64,000 nucleotides of DNA from Draconibacterium sp. (GTDB lineage: Bacteria > Bacteroidota > Bacteroidia > Bacteroidales > Prolixibacteraceae): contig JADIYN010000011.1 of NCBI GenBank assembly GCA_016705335.1, positions 1-64,000 on the forward strand. Reading direction: 5' to 3'. The translations under genes were made by a program, and so were the position numbers. Shown piece after piece: positions 19,633 to 28,514 of the stretch. Position 1 is the first letter of the stretch; every line of letters starts with the position of its first letter. The notes beneath the pieces are model-generated. The model did no database searches, was not told where the DNA came from, and saw nothing but the letters and a program-made list of their open reading frames with translations.

Positions 19633-20733
19633 CTATCCAAGTGCATTTAATTCAGGATAGAGCCATTTGGCAACGCCAATAACAATAACCGAAAGCAGAA
19701 TTGCGCCAATACCGATCAAAATTGTATTGTAAGTACTCTTTGCAACACCTTTCCATTCTTTTCGGTAGAAACCCCATAGATTGGCTGTCAGTATGATGGT
19801 GGCCATGTGCAGGGTCCACGAACTGGCGCCGTTGCCAATTTTTGTTTCACCCATTCCGTAGAAAAAAGAATTGAAGAAACCATGTAGTTCCGGCCAGCGC
19901 GCAGAATAAGTAATTACGCAGCAACGGTGTTTTCCTTGTCAACGAAGTCGCCAGCTGTTTTATATTTGAGAATAAGTACTGTAGTCCAAATGAAATTTGT
20001 AGTTAAACCTCCCCAAAGAATTACAAAGAAAATAATGTTGTTTTCGAACAGGTATTTAAAACCTCCTTCCGATTCAGTCAGGAAAGAATAGTTTTGAGCC
20101 ACTGCCAGCGATCTGGCTTCAAACGCCATCTCTTTTCCGGCATCGATACCAAAACTGAAAAAAGCACTCAACACACCCGAAACAATTGCAATCATTAAAC
20201 CTTTCGACAGGCTGAACTCGCTGTTTACACCTTCTTTTATACTGCCCAAATCCTTGTCTTTTTTTATTCCTGCCCTTCCGCTGAGAATAATTCCAACCAA
20301 AAGGATCAAAATGCCAAGAATAACAATTCGGCCACCGGTGCTGCCAAACAGATCAGAAAAGGTGAGCCCGGCAGGAATAATATCAGCAATACCGGGAACG
20401 TTGCGTAAGATTGGAAGCCCTAATGATCCAACAACAGAGGTAATACCCAGCAAAACCGAATTTCCGAGCGACATACCAAGATAGCGGATTGCCAGTCCGT
20501 AAGTAAGTCCGCCAATCCCCCAAAGCAAGCCCATTATGTATGTATTGCGAATAACACTGCCGCTTGAAGCTTGCAGAATTCCCTGCCAGTCGGGAATTGT
20601 TAACAACACGGCAAGAAATGGCATAATAAGCCACGAGAAAATTCCACCAGTGATCCAGTAGATTTCCCACCGCCACTTTTGTACCCAATTGTAGGGCATA
20701 AGAGTGGAATAAGATTCCTAGAATAACGTTCAT
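19633..20733 (-). CDS. rhaT: L-rhamnose/proton symporter (frame-broken)
   Basis: RhaT is a ten-helix inner-membrane symporter importing L-rhamnose with H+. MNVILGILFHS at 20733 begins the first helix. MPYNWVQKWRWEIYW then resumes in another frame at 20699, but the roughly ten residues usually found between the two (the glycine-rich end of helix 1) are absent. The middle part has LLWGIGGLTYGLAIRYLGMS and GNSVLLGITSVVGSL, typical of RhaT. Near 19905 the frame changes again, leading to GETKIGNGASSWTLHMA and the final helices. It is the first gene of the rhamnose operon, divergent from the AraC-type gene. Confidence 0.88.
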
Positions 20734-20786
20734 ACTCGTTTAATTTATTTGATTTGTTTTATTTGATTTAGTTCACCTGCAAGGAA

Positions 20787-20802
20787 ACAAATATATATTT
20801 GT
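20787..20802. promoter_or_regulatory. 16-bp palindrome with overlapping divergent -7 elements (rhaT/araC-type regulator)
   Basis: ACAAATATATATTTGT is a perfect palindrome. It contains TATATTTG (20794-20801) on the plus strand and the same word on the minus strand (20788-20795), both matching TAnnTTTG. It lies 54 bases from the rhaT start and 57 from the regulator start. A -33 element is weak on both sides, as expected for activator-dependent promoters. Confidence 0.5.
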
Positions 20803-20858
20803 AAATATGCAAAAACAATACATTTTCTGGCATAAAATTTACACTTTTTGACCATGAA

Positions 20859-21741
20859 ATGATCAATAACGAATTCAAATATTTAACCATAAGCGATGAA
20901 GACGGAAACTGGGGCTTGTTTTTAAATGTGGCAGGTACAGCAAAAGTACTTCCCAATGTTGATTATCCGTCGCCAAACCATCCGTCGGAGTATTTTTTTA
21001 CATGGGAAAAAGGACGGATTTTAAATGAGTTTCAAATCAATTTTATTACAGAAGGCGCAGGAATACTGGAAAACAGGCATGGAACTTTTCAGTTAAAAAA
21101 GGGAAGTATTTTTTTTACATTTCCCGGTGTCTGGCATCGGTACAAACCAAACCTGAAAACCGGCTGGACAGAAACCTATATTGGTTTTGATGGTGAAATG
21201 GCACGAAAACTTATTTCGGCGCCACAGTTTTCGCCCAATGAACCTGTTTTTAATTTGGGGATAAAAGAAGAGTTTCTTGATACATTTTAAAGATTTTTGA
21301 CCTTGTGGAGAAAGAGCAACCCGGGTATCAGCAAATTGCATCAGGAATGGTCATAAATTGCTTGGATATATTATTTCGTTTGAAAAACAAAGGGATTTCT
21401 CAGGTAAACCCATTGCCAGAATAATTGAGTCTATCCGGTTTGAAATGCGTCAAAATACAGGTGAAGAAATAGATTTGAATGCACTGGCTGAAAAACACAA
21501 TGTCAGCTACTCTTTTTTCAGGAAAATGTTTAAGAAATATACAGGCGTTTCACCTGGGCAATATCACCTGCAATTGCGCATTACACGGGCAAAAGAGATG
21601 TTGGTATCAACAGATAAAAGCATTAAGGAAATCAGTTACGAACTGGGTTTTCAATCCATTTTTTATTTCAGTAATATTTTTAAAAAGAAGGAAGGGGTAA
21701 CACCTTCGCATTTCAGGAATAAGAATAATATGGTGGAGTAA
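20859..21741 (+). CDS. AraC-family transcription regulator of the rhamnose locus (one frame break)
   Basis: The N-terminal part is an AraC-type cupin ligand-binding domain (FTWEKGRILNEFQINFITEG, KKGSIFFTFPGVWHRYKP). The C-terminal 100 residues form the double helix-turn-helix (DLNALAEKHNVSYSFFRKMFK and then IKEISYELGFQSIFYFSNIFK). The frame changes once between 21280 and 21358. Because it is divergent from rhaT it probably activates the rhamnose genes in response to rhamnose, like RhaR/RhaS; that is inference. The ATG at 20859 is used; an out-of-frame ATG lies 5 bases before it. Confidence 0.85.
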
Positions 21742-21797
21742 TTGGAATTTATCAAATAGTATAAACCACCCCTTTCTTCCCGCAATTCCCGCCCACT

Positions 21798-21822
21798 CCC
21801 CTCCTTGAAAGAAAAGGAGGGG
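21798..21822. other. 9-bp stem hairpin between convergent genes
   Basis: CCCCTCCTT (21798-21806) pairs perfectly with AAGGAGGGG (21814-21822) around a 7-base loop. There is no downstream T run in either direction. Similar CCCTC/GAGGG elements occur at 19505-19530 and 58787-58825. Confidence 0.45.
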
Positions 21823-21840
21823 AAAAAAGAAAACGTGTAA

Positions 21841-23514
21841 CTATCGGGATTTTACAATGATGTCACTTTGAACAATTGTAACCGGGAATTCATTTATGCT
21901 CCAGGCTTCAAACTGATTTGTTGAAATTATTTTAAGTTTTCGGCTTTCGGCTTTTGAAAACCAGATGACTGTTGCATCGGCAGGATTGCTGTTTGCTTTC
22001 ACTCCTCCTTCTGCCATAACTTCAATAGCTTTTCCGTTTGAAACTTCGTAATAAATTGATTTTAACGACGCGTTTGGGTTAACCGAGAGCTGGCTGGCCG
22101 GCAACAGAATTGCCGGAGCAGTTTCTTCATAAAAAAAAGCTGAAATATTTGAAGTCAATGTGTCAATATAAGTGTTCAGTTTGTTATAGGTTTCAAGCTC
22201 AGGCTCGTGACCCATGCCGGGAAGTGCAACAAGCCGGTTACGGATTCCAACGCTGTTTAACCTGTCGTGGATTGATTTTGAACCATACATTTTATCCATT
22301 ATCATCCGGTTTATCATCAGCGAATTCCGGAATGGGAAATCATATTCAAAAGGAACAACATCATCATGGGTTCCGTGAATGGATAACACAGGGATTTTTT
22401 CGTCACGATCAATCAGATTCAGATCGGAAACGGCGCCCCACATATTTGCCACTGCTTTTATCGTAAATGTTTCTGTAAACTTATTTCCCGATTCCTCAAT
22501 TTTCGAAACCGTTCCTTTCTTTTCATTTTCAAGAATTCTTGCGGGTCGTTCGTCATTGTCCATAAAAGCAACATTGAGAGAAGCAACACCACCCGCGCTT
22601 GTTCCTCCAACATAGATCTGGTTTGGGTTTATTCCGAGGCCGGGAGAATGATGTGCCAGAAAACGCAATGCTGCATGGGCATCCTGAATGGCACGGTAAG
22701 CGCTCATTTCAATGTCGGCAGGTGTGGGTTTGAAACCTAGGCGATAATCGATTGACGCAACAAAATAACCTCTTTTGGCCAAAGAAGTTGCAAGCGCCTG
22801 TTCACAGACCGATTCTTTACTTCCAATGTAAAAAGCGCCGCCATGAATCAGCAAAACACAAGGCCGGTTTTTAAACAAATCTGTTTTCGAATAGTATAAA
22901 TCGAGTTTTAAGTCGAGCGGTTGCAAATCTTTAAATGATTTTATCAGTCCTTTGCCAAGCGTTACAACATACGGGTCATCGGAATATGGAGAATGTGTCC
23001 AGTAACCTAAAGCTTTTCCGTATAAAATATCGCTTTTTACTTCAATGTCGTTAAAAACCTCCTCCTTATATTTTTCTGTTGGATTTATATTTTCCGCATG
23101 ACGAAGGGTTAAATCAAACACAGCCTTTGTACGAAAAAACAGAAAGCGTTTCTTTTTATTCATCAGCTTTAAAGTGCCACTCATTTGTGTTGTATCAGTT
23201 GTTGCCTGTTTCAATGGGCCGGTAAATAGATCGGATTGAAAAAATGGTTTGCGGCCTGAAAAATCGATTGAAAAAGGATGGACATCTTCAATTGTTTTTC
23301 CGCGGTTTACAACAAAATATCCCTTCATAAAAACAGGGTCTTTGCTTTCTTTAACAAGAATAATTTTATCGCTGTCAATATATCCGTCATAAACAGACTG
23401 ATGCTGCCCTGAAGGTTGTGCATTTACAGTAAAAGAAAAGAAAAGACAGGCCGCAATGCTTGCCAGAGCAAACCTTAAATTGCAAAATATCATGGTGTAA
23501 AAAGTTATCGTCAT
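21841..23514 (-). CDS. Exported alpha/beta-hydrolase (carboxylesterase-like)
   Basis: This protein of up to 557 residues has an N-terminal signal peptide ending near VNAQ; ATG 23493 is an equally good start. The catalytic domain shows the oxyanion-hole motif LIHGGAFYIGS, DYRLGF, the nucleophile elbow GGTSAGG, the acid region in IHGTHDDVVP and the His in GMGHEPE. The first 180 residues have no motif I recognise, and the last 100 look like a beta domain (PASQLSVNPNASLKS). It probably hydrolyses esters of glycans or other substrates in the periplasm or at the surface. The substrate is unknown. It is convergent with the AraC-type gene and intact. Confidence 0.8.
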   Translation of the reverse strand: MTITFYTMIFCNLRFALASIAACLFFSFTVNAQPSGQHQSVYDGYIDSDKIILVKESKDPVFMKGYFVVNRGKTIEDVHPFSIDFSGRKPFFQSDLFTGPLKQATTDTTQMSGTLKLMNKKKRFLFFRTKAVFDLTLRHAENINPTEKYKEEVFNDIEVKSDILYGKALGYWTHSPYSDDPYVVTLGKGLIKSFKDLQPLDLKLDLYYSKTDLFKNRPCVLLIHGGAFYIGSKESVCEQALATSLAKRGYFVASIDYRLGFKPTPADIEMSAYRAIQDAHAALRFLAHHSPGLGINPNQIYVGGTSAGGVASLNVAFMDNDERPARILENEKKGTVSKIEESGNKFTETFTIKAVANMWGAVSDLNLIDRDEKIPVLSIHGTHDDVVPFEYDFPFRNSLMINRMIMDKMYGSKSIHDRLNSVGIRNRLVALPGMGHEPELETYNKLNTYIDTLTSNISAFFYEETAPAILLPASQLSVNPNASLKSIYYEVSNGKAIEVMAEGGVKANSNPADATVIWFSKAESRKLKIISTNQFEAWSINEFPVTIVQSDIIVKSR

Positions 23515-23670
23515 GTAAGTAAACGTAAATGCAAATTATTTGTATTCACATAGAAACATAAATTATTGGACGAATAATTCGGATAAAATTTCCACAAAAA
23601 TAATTTGCGTAAAATATATTTGAGGTTAAAAACAATGGATGCAAGCGAATAATCACATTTGAATATTTTG

Positions 23671-24354
23671 CTATTTATCGCCGCCCTTTTTTGTTTCAAT
23701 TAAAACAACGCCATTGGCACCGCGCGAACCATAAATTGCTGAACTGCCGTCTTTAATAACATTGATACTTTTTACCTGTATCGGAGGTAAAGAACTCAAT
23801 ATACTGTTACTTGTTGGAATCCCATCAACAACAATTAAAGCTGCACTGCTGCTGTTTATTGAACTCTGCCCACGGATTATAATTTCACCATTAATGATTT
23901 GTACCCCGGCAAAACGGCCTCGGATAAGTTCATACATGTTTGAATACTGTGAGAAATCCATATCACCGCTGTTTAAATTTGCAACTGCGTTCAATTTCTC
24001 TGAATCTTTTACATGTCCGTAACCTATTGCAATTTCGCGGTTCTTATCTCCCGGTTTTAGTTTTAGGTTTATCAAAGCCAGTTTTGTGTTTGACTTAAGC
24101 TTAACTTTATCCGACACAAAACCATTGGCCGAAACTTTTAAAACGTCATCGGGCAGGCACGAAACATAAAAATTACCCAGCGTGTCGGTAGTAACAACCT
24201 GTTTTGAACTTTTTACTTCAATACTTGCATTTATCAGCGGAATACTGTCGAAGGTAAAAACACGACCGCTCATCAGCCTTTCCTGTGCAGCGCCATTTAA
24301 CGAAAACATCAAAACAAACGAAAAAACGATGGAAAACAGAATTTCTTTTTTCAT
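23671..24354 (-). CDS. Plug-only TonB-type protein with carboxypeptidase-regulatory-like domain
   Basis: This 227-residue exported protein has a signal peptide (SLNGAAQ), then a CarboxypepD_reg-like beta domain (about 30-105), then a TonB plug-like domain containing IRGRFAGVQI, IIIRGQSSINSSSAALIVVDGIP and the closing IYGSRGANGVVLIETKKG. These match the N-terminus of SusC-type receptors, but the protein stops where the 22-strand barrel should begin. The TAA at 23671-23673 is followed by about 150 bases of AT-rich sequence without barrel homology, so the barrel is not simply frameshifted. Function unknown; similar barrel-less plugs exist in Bacteroidota. Confidence 0.75.
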   Translation of the reverse strand: MKKEILFSIVFSFVLMFSLNGAAQERLMSGRVFTFDSIPLINASIEVKSSKQVVTTDTLGNFYVSCLPDDVLKVSANGFVSDKVKLKSNTKLALINLKLKPGDKNREIAIGYGHVKDSEKLNAVANLNSGDMDFSQYSNMYELIRGRFAGVQIINGEIIIRGQSSINSSSAALIVVDGIPTSNSILSSLPPIQVKSINVIKDGSSAIYGSRGANGVVLIETKKGGDK

Positions 24355-24434
24355 GATTTTTGATTTTAACGAAATTAATTAATCCGGTTTTCACACTCAA
24401 TTTTCACGCCACAAACCGTTGAAAAAGAACAGAA

Positions 24435-25397
24435 TTAAAATAATCTCAGATTAACATTTTTCTTTGTATGCACAACACGTTTTACTCTGTACGGTTTTTT
24501 ATGTTGCGATTCAAAATAAGTTCGCATTTGTAATTCGGCAATAATTCCGATGGTTATAAACTGAATTCCGCCCATAACGAGTAAAATGCCAAGTAATAAC
24601 AACGGTTTTCCCCAAATATCATGACCAAGTATTTTGAGGATAAACATGTATAAATTAATCAGTACGCCAATTCCCAAAGTAACGATTCCAACAGCACCAA
24701 AAAAGTGCATGGGGCGCTGAAGATATTTTTTAAAGAAAACCATCAAAATTAAATCGCTCATTACGCGGGTTGTGCGGCTTAAATTGTATTTTGAACTGCC
24801 AAACTCGCGTGGTCTATGGTTTACATCAACCTGGGTAATTTTTGTGGCGCCCTCCAAAGCAATCAAAGCAGGAATGTAACGGTGCAATTCCCCGTAAATA
24901 TGAATACTTTTAATGGTTTCGTTTGTAAATATTTTTAAGGTGCAACCCAAATCTTTCATGTGTATCCCGGTTGATTTCCTTATCATATAATTGGCAATTT
25001 TCGAAGGAACTTTTCTCAGAAACATACCGTCCTTGCGGTTTGCCCGCACACCGGCTACCATATCCCACTCCCCTTCTACCATCATTTTCAGCATCATTGG
25101 TACATCTGCAGGGTCGTTTTGCAAATCGCCGTCAAGTAAAACAACATATTCGCCCTGTGCCTGATCGATACCTGCCTGCAACGCCGAACTCTGACCATAA
25201 TTTCGTTTCAATTCAACAAGAACAAAACGCTCATCGTTAATACTGACAATCTCTTCACGGGTTTTATCTGTTGAACCGTCATCGACAAAAATAGCTTCGA
25301 AATTAATATTATTTAGGGCTGCAATTATTTGACCGGCAAGTGGTTTTATGTTTTCTTCTTCGTTAAATACACAAATTACAAGCGAAAGTTTCTTCAT
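24435..25397 (-). CDS. DPM1/ArnC-like family 2 glycosyltransferase, membrane-anchored
   Basis: The 320 residues begin with the GT-A catalytic domain: VICVFNEEENI, the FVDDGSTDKT motif and LLDGDLQNDP with the DxD-type metal site. Two C-terminal membrane helices follow (about 232-255 and 267-290: FFGAVGIVTLGIGVLINLYM and LLLGILLVMGGIQFITIGI). This layout matches enzymes that transfer sugars from nucleotide donors to polyprenyl phosphate at the inner membrane. The particular sugar is unknown. The gene stands alone with its own start at 25397 and no frame break. Confidence 0.85.
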   Translation of the reverse strand: MKKLSLVICVFNEEENIKPLAGQIIAALNNINFEAIFVDDGSTDKTREEIVSINDERFVLVELKRNYGQSSALQAGIDQAQGEYVVLLDGDLQNDPADVPMMLKMMVEGEWDMVAGVRANRKDGMFLRKVPSKIANYMIRKSTGIHMKDLGCTLKIFTNETIKSIHIYGELHRYIPALIALEGATKITQVDVNHRPREFGSSKYNLSRTTRVMSDLILMVFFKKYLQRPMHFFGAVGIVTLGIGVLINLYMFILKILGHDIWGKPLLLLGILLVMGGIQFITIGIIAELQMRTYFESQHKKPYRVKRVVHTKKNVNLRLF

Positions 25398-25479
25398 TAT
25401 ATCAACTTTTTTGTTTTCAGAAAGAATTGTTTTTTTGAAACAACAAAGTTAACCAAAACCGGATGATAAAAAACAGGAT

Positions 25480-26385
25480 TTAAATCACTGGATTCAATTT
25501 CCAGATAAAGGAAACCCTTACTGTTTTGTATTCAATATCGCGCAAACCGTGTGTGTACTGAATTCTAAAAGCCTTTCTGTTATAATCTTTTCGCAATTCA
25601 AAATTGAGTTGCATTGGTTTGTCGCGTTCATTTTTATAACCTGAATAACCTGACCACGAAGCAGACAACAACAGATTGTTTCGCTCAAAATCAGACCCAA
25701 GTGCATACATAAATGCATCGTTTTGCAGGTTCAGTTCATCATTGGTTTGCCAGCTGTAAAATCCTGCCAGTCCGAATGGGCGAAACAAACCTGTTTCAGT
25801 TTTTCCTAAATTCTTTGAAAAACTGAGATCAAAGAAATAAGCAGGACTATCGGCATTTCGGGCGCCTTGATACTGGTTGCCGGATGCAGTTTTACATGCC
25901 ATCCGAAGCAAAGTATTGGGGAACTTTCTTTCTTTAACAAGTTGAATGAGTGTGCTGAAATATAAATCGCCGGCTGCCAGACCTTTTCCATCTTTAATAC
26001 GGGCAAAACGTTCATCCCTTATTTCTTCTGAAAAAGCAAAATGTTCAACAATAACACCGTAGAGTTCAACTGCAATGCGGCTGTGCGCAAACGGAACAAA
26101 AACTCTTCCTGAAATATCCTGGGTTGGGTCACCTTTTAAAAAATGGCTTGAAGCTGTTATTTCAAACTCGGTTTTTTTATTGAGAATACCCCGTTTTACT
26201 TCGGGTACAGGTAATGCGTTCGGGCCTAAATATCCGGGTGTAATTTTAATATAATTTCGCCATCCGGGGTCACCCTCTTCCCAGTTATGAAGTTCATTCC
26301 ACCAGCTCCATTCACTTTTTGCCGATTGTCCATTTATGAATAGTGGGAATAAAAGGATTAAGAAACAGCATATCCGGTTTATCAT
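25480..26385 (-). CDS. Outer-membrane/secreted protein of unknown function
   Basis: From ATG 26385 (MINRICCFLILLFPLFINGQ, a signal peptide) the protein has about 301 residues. The in-frame start at 26454 would lie inside the terminator of the upstream gene and is rejected. The mature part is rich in aromatic-alternating strands (for example NNLLLSASWSGYSGY, KAFRIQYTHG, KTVRVSFIWKLNPVI) ending in a hydrophobic C-terminal strand, suggesting a small outer-membrane beta-barrel. I do not recognise the family and see no catalytic motif. Confidence 0.6.
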   Translation of the reverse strand: MINRICCFLILLFPLFINGQSAKSEWSWWNELHNWEEGDPGWRNYIKITPGYLGPNALPVPEVKRGILNKKTEFEITASSHFLKGDPTQDISGRVFVPFAHSRIAVELYGVIVEHFAFSEEIRDERFARIKDGKGLAAGDLYFSTLIQLVKERKFPNTLLRMACKTASGNQYQGARNADSPAYFFDLSFSKNLGKTETGLFRPFGLAGFYSWQTNDELNLQNDAFMYALGSDFERNNLLLSASWSGYSGYKNERDKPMQLNFELRKDYNRKAFRIQYTHGLRDIEYKTVRVSFIWKLNPVI

Positions 26386-26414
26386 AACAACGAATTTAAT
26401 TGGATTCCAAATAT

Positions 26415-26450
26415 AAAAAAAAAGCCCTTCAGATTTTTCTGCAGGGCTTA
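26415..26450 (-). terminator. Rho-independent terminator after the C1 peptidase gene
   Basis: On the minus strand AAGCCCTGCAGA pairs with TCTGAAGGGCTT (one mismatch) and is followed by nine T residues. It separates the peptidase from the downstream outer-membrane protein gene. Confidence 0.75.
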
Positions 26451-26453
26451 TCA

Positions 26454-27671
26454 TTACAGCTTTAATTTTTCACGGATTGCCGGTGGAACCCCATCCTTAT
26501 GAACCATCAGAGACATAGTTTTATACTCAACATAAGGTTTCGAAGCATAAAAATATCCATCGAATTTGTTATAGTCGCCCCATGAATTTTTTACTTTATA
26601 AAAAACTTTCCCGTCACTGGTTTTTGCCATGCCTATAATGTGCATCCCATGGTCGTCGGTAGTTTGGTAATTATCAAATGCTGTTTGACGCATTTCTTGG
26701 GTAACTTCGAGTTCTTTAACTGGTTTATCAAGTTTATATAATTCCCTGTCTTTTTCTTTTTCGGTCATTGCCTGCCATTTTGCGATTTCCGTTTCGTCCA
26801 TTTTTTCAGCCGGTGCAACAGGCAAAACTGCAAAACCTTTGTTACTTGTGGCAAAACCTTTTTCACTTACATCGGCTGCCCAGGCTACTGTGTAACCATT
26901 TTCAAGCGAATAATCAATTATCTCATTCATCTCATTGAACGGAACATTATACAATTCATCCCACGACCAGTTGTCGGGCACTTCAAGTATAAACTTTGAA
27001 TAAAACGGATGATGTGTGTACGAAGTAATTTCAATATAATCGTCCATATTCAAACCCACATAATCGGTTGCAAAACTTTGAGGAGTATAATTTTTCCCTT
27101 CATATTCAAAACTTTGAGGGATTTCGCCAAGGTAATTGTTAAGCGTTGAATCAACAGTTTCGTTACAAACTTTTTGAAAGTCAATCTCCTTGCTGTTTAC
27201 AATACTTTTTACCTCATTAACCAAAGCGTTATCCATGTCGTTGTGCACATGTTTTTTCTGGCCATCTATCAAACCTGAATAAACTGACTCCGGAACAATT
27301 CCATATTCCGACATTATATTAGTTACATCGTGAAAAGCCCCACCAGCCGAAAAACTAAGTTCGCCATGTAACCGAACAAATCTTTTTGCTTTTTCAGAAT
27401 AGGTGTGCCGAACAACAAACATTTCAGAAAGATCAACTTCAGGTTTTCCCAGTCTCAACATTTCCGATTCGAGGAACGAAATAGTTGAAAACGACCAGCA
27501 GGTTCCGGTTCTGTACTGATCTTTTACCGAAGTAGCCGGCAAAATAATTTCTTCTTCAAAAACATATGCCGGAGCGGCGGCTGTTTTATCTCCTTTTACA
27601 TTGTTTCCGGCAAAACCTGCAACTGTAAATACTACTGCAAAAAATCCAGTTATAGTAACATGCAATTTCAT
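26454..27671 (-). CDS. Exported C1-family cysteine aminopeptidase (bleomycin hydrolase/PepC type)
   Basis: This 405-residue protein has a signal peptide (MKLHVTITGFFAVVFTVAGF). The C1B fold residues are visible: the oxyanion Gln and catalytic Cys in DQYRTGTCWSFST near residue 58, the catalytic His in DHGMHIIGMA and the Asn in KVKNSWGDYNKFDGY. Bleomycin-hydrolase-type peptidases are usually cytosolic hexamers, whereas many Bacteroidota carry exported versions like this one. It likely trims peptides in the periplasm. The gene is intact with its own terminator. Confidence 0.87.
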   Translation of the reverse strand: MKLHVTITGFFAVVFTVAGFAGNNVKGDKTAAAPAYVFEEEIILPATSVKDQYRTGTCWSFSTISFLESEMLRLGKPEVDLSEMFVVRHTYSEKAKRFVRLHGELSFSAGGAFHDVTNIMSEYGIVPESVYSGLIDGQKKHVHNDMDNALVNEVKSIVNSKEIDFQKVCNETVDSTLNNYLGEIPQSFEYEGKNYTPQSFATDYVGLNMDDYIEITSYTHHPFYSKFILEVPDNWSWDELYNVPFNEMNEIIDYSLENGYTVAWAADVSEKGFATSNKGFAVLPVAPAEKMDETEIAKWQAMTEKEKDRELYKLDKPVKELEVTQEMRQTAFDNYQTTDDHGMHIIGMAKTSDGKVFYKVKNSWGDYNKFDGYFYASKPYVEYKTMSLMVHKDGVPPAIREKLKL

Positions 27672-27849
27672 TCTTAAATCCTTTCTAATTACTTCTTTTT
27701 GATGGCTTTCAAAAATAGAAAATAAAATTTCCCAATCGCTAATTTTTCATTTTTTTTACAAAATGAATTCATTGAAAGATAAGGACTACTATTTTCCCCG
27801 TTTATATTCTTTTAAAGGCTGGAAAAATAAGAAGTTCAAATTCTGATCT

Positions 27850-28419
27850 TTATTTTGAATTTAATTCCTGATACCTGAAACAACTCACCACGTGGTCGTT
27901 TACCATTCCTGTAGCCTGCATATGCGCATAAATCACAGTTGAACCAACAAATTTAAAACCCCGTTTTTTCAAATCTTTTGAAATGATATCGGAAAGCGGT
28001 GTTTTTGCAGGAATTTCCGACATGTGAGTAAACGTGTTTATTATGGGTTTGTAATCCGTAAATTTCCAGATATACCTGTCGAAACTGCCAAACTCTTTTT
28101 GCTCCTCAAGAAAACAGCGGGCATTGGTTATACAGGCGGCAATTTTTAACCGATTTCTGATAATTGATGTGTTGTTCATCAAATCATCCATTTTCTGCCG
28201 GTCATACCTGGCAACAATTTCAGGGTCAAAATGGTCAAAAGCCTCGCGAAAACCTTCCCTTTTATTCAATACAATCTGCCAGCTTAAACCAGCCTGAAAC
28301 CCTTCAAGAACAAAGAATTCGAACAGTTTCAGGTCATCGTGCAGCGGCACTCCCCACTCTTCGTCGTGGTATTTAATCATCAGGGGATTTGTATTCCCCC
28401 AGTTGCATCTTTCACACAT
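27850..28419 (-). CDS. tag: DNA-3-methyladenine glycosylase I
   Basis: Tag removes 3-methyladenine from alkylated DNA. The 189-residue protein starts MCERCNWG and has YHDEEWGVPLHDD, the LEGFQAGLSW pocket containing the substrate-binding Glu, and the C-terminal MVNDHVVSCFRY with the zinc-binding His and Cys, which pair with the N-terminal Cys and the His of YHDEEWG. Length is normal. It is divergent from the TPR gene at 28515 with a shared 95-base intergenic region. Confidence 0.92.
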   Translation of the reverse strand: MCERCNWGNTNPLMIKYHDEEWGVPLHDDLKLFEFFVLEGFQAGLSWQIVLNKREGFREAFDHFDPEIVARYDRQKMDDLMNNTSIIRNRLKIAACITNARCFLEEQKEFGSFDRYIWKFTDYKPIINTFTHMSEIPAKTPLSDIISKDLKKRGFKFVGSTVIYAHMQATGMVNDHVVSCFRYQELNSK

Positions 28420-28486
28420 AAATCCTGTATTTTGGGGTAAAAGTTAAATAAAATTAATCAAAGCAGAAGCTAAACATGTAAAATGC

Positions 28487-28494
28487 TATTTTTG
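28487..28494 (+). promoter_or_regulatory. Probable -7 element of the TPR gene
   Basis: TATTTTTG matches TAnnTTTG and lies 20 bases before the ATG at 28515. No good -33 element is seen. Confidence 0.4.
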
Positions 28495-28514
28495 TCAGCT
28501 CAGTTTGAAAAAGA

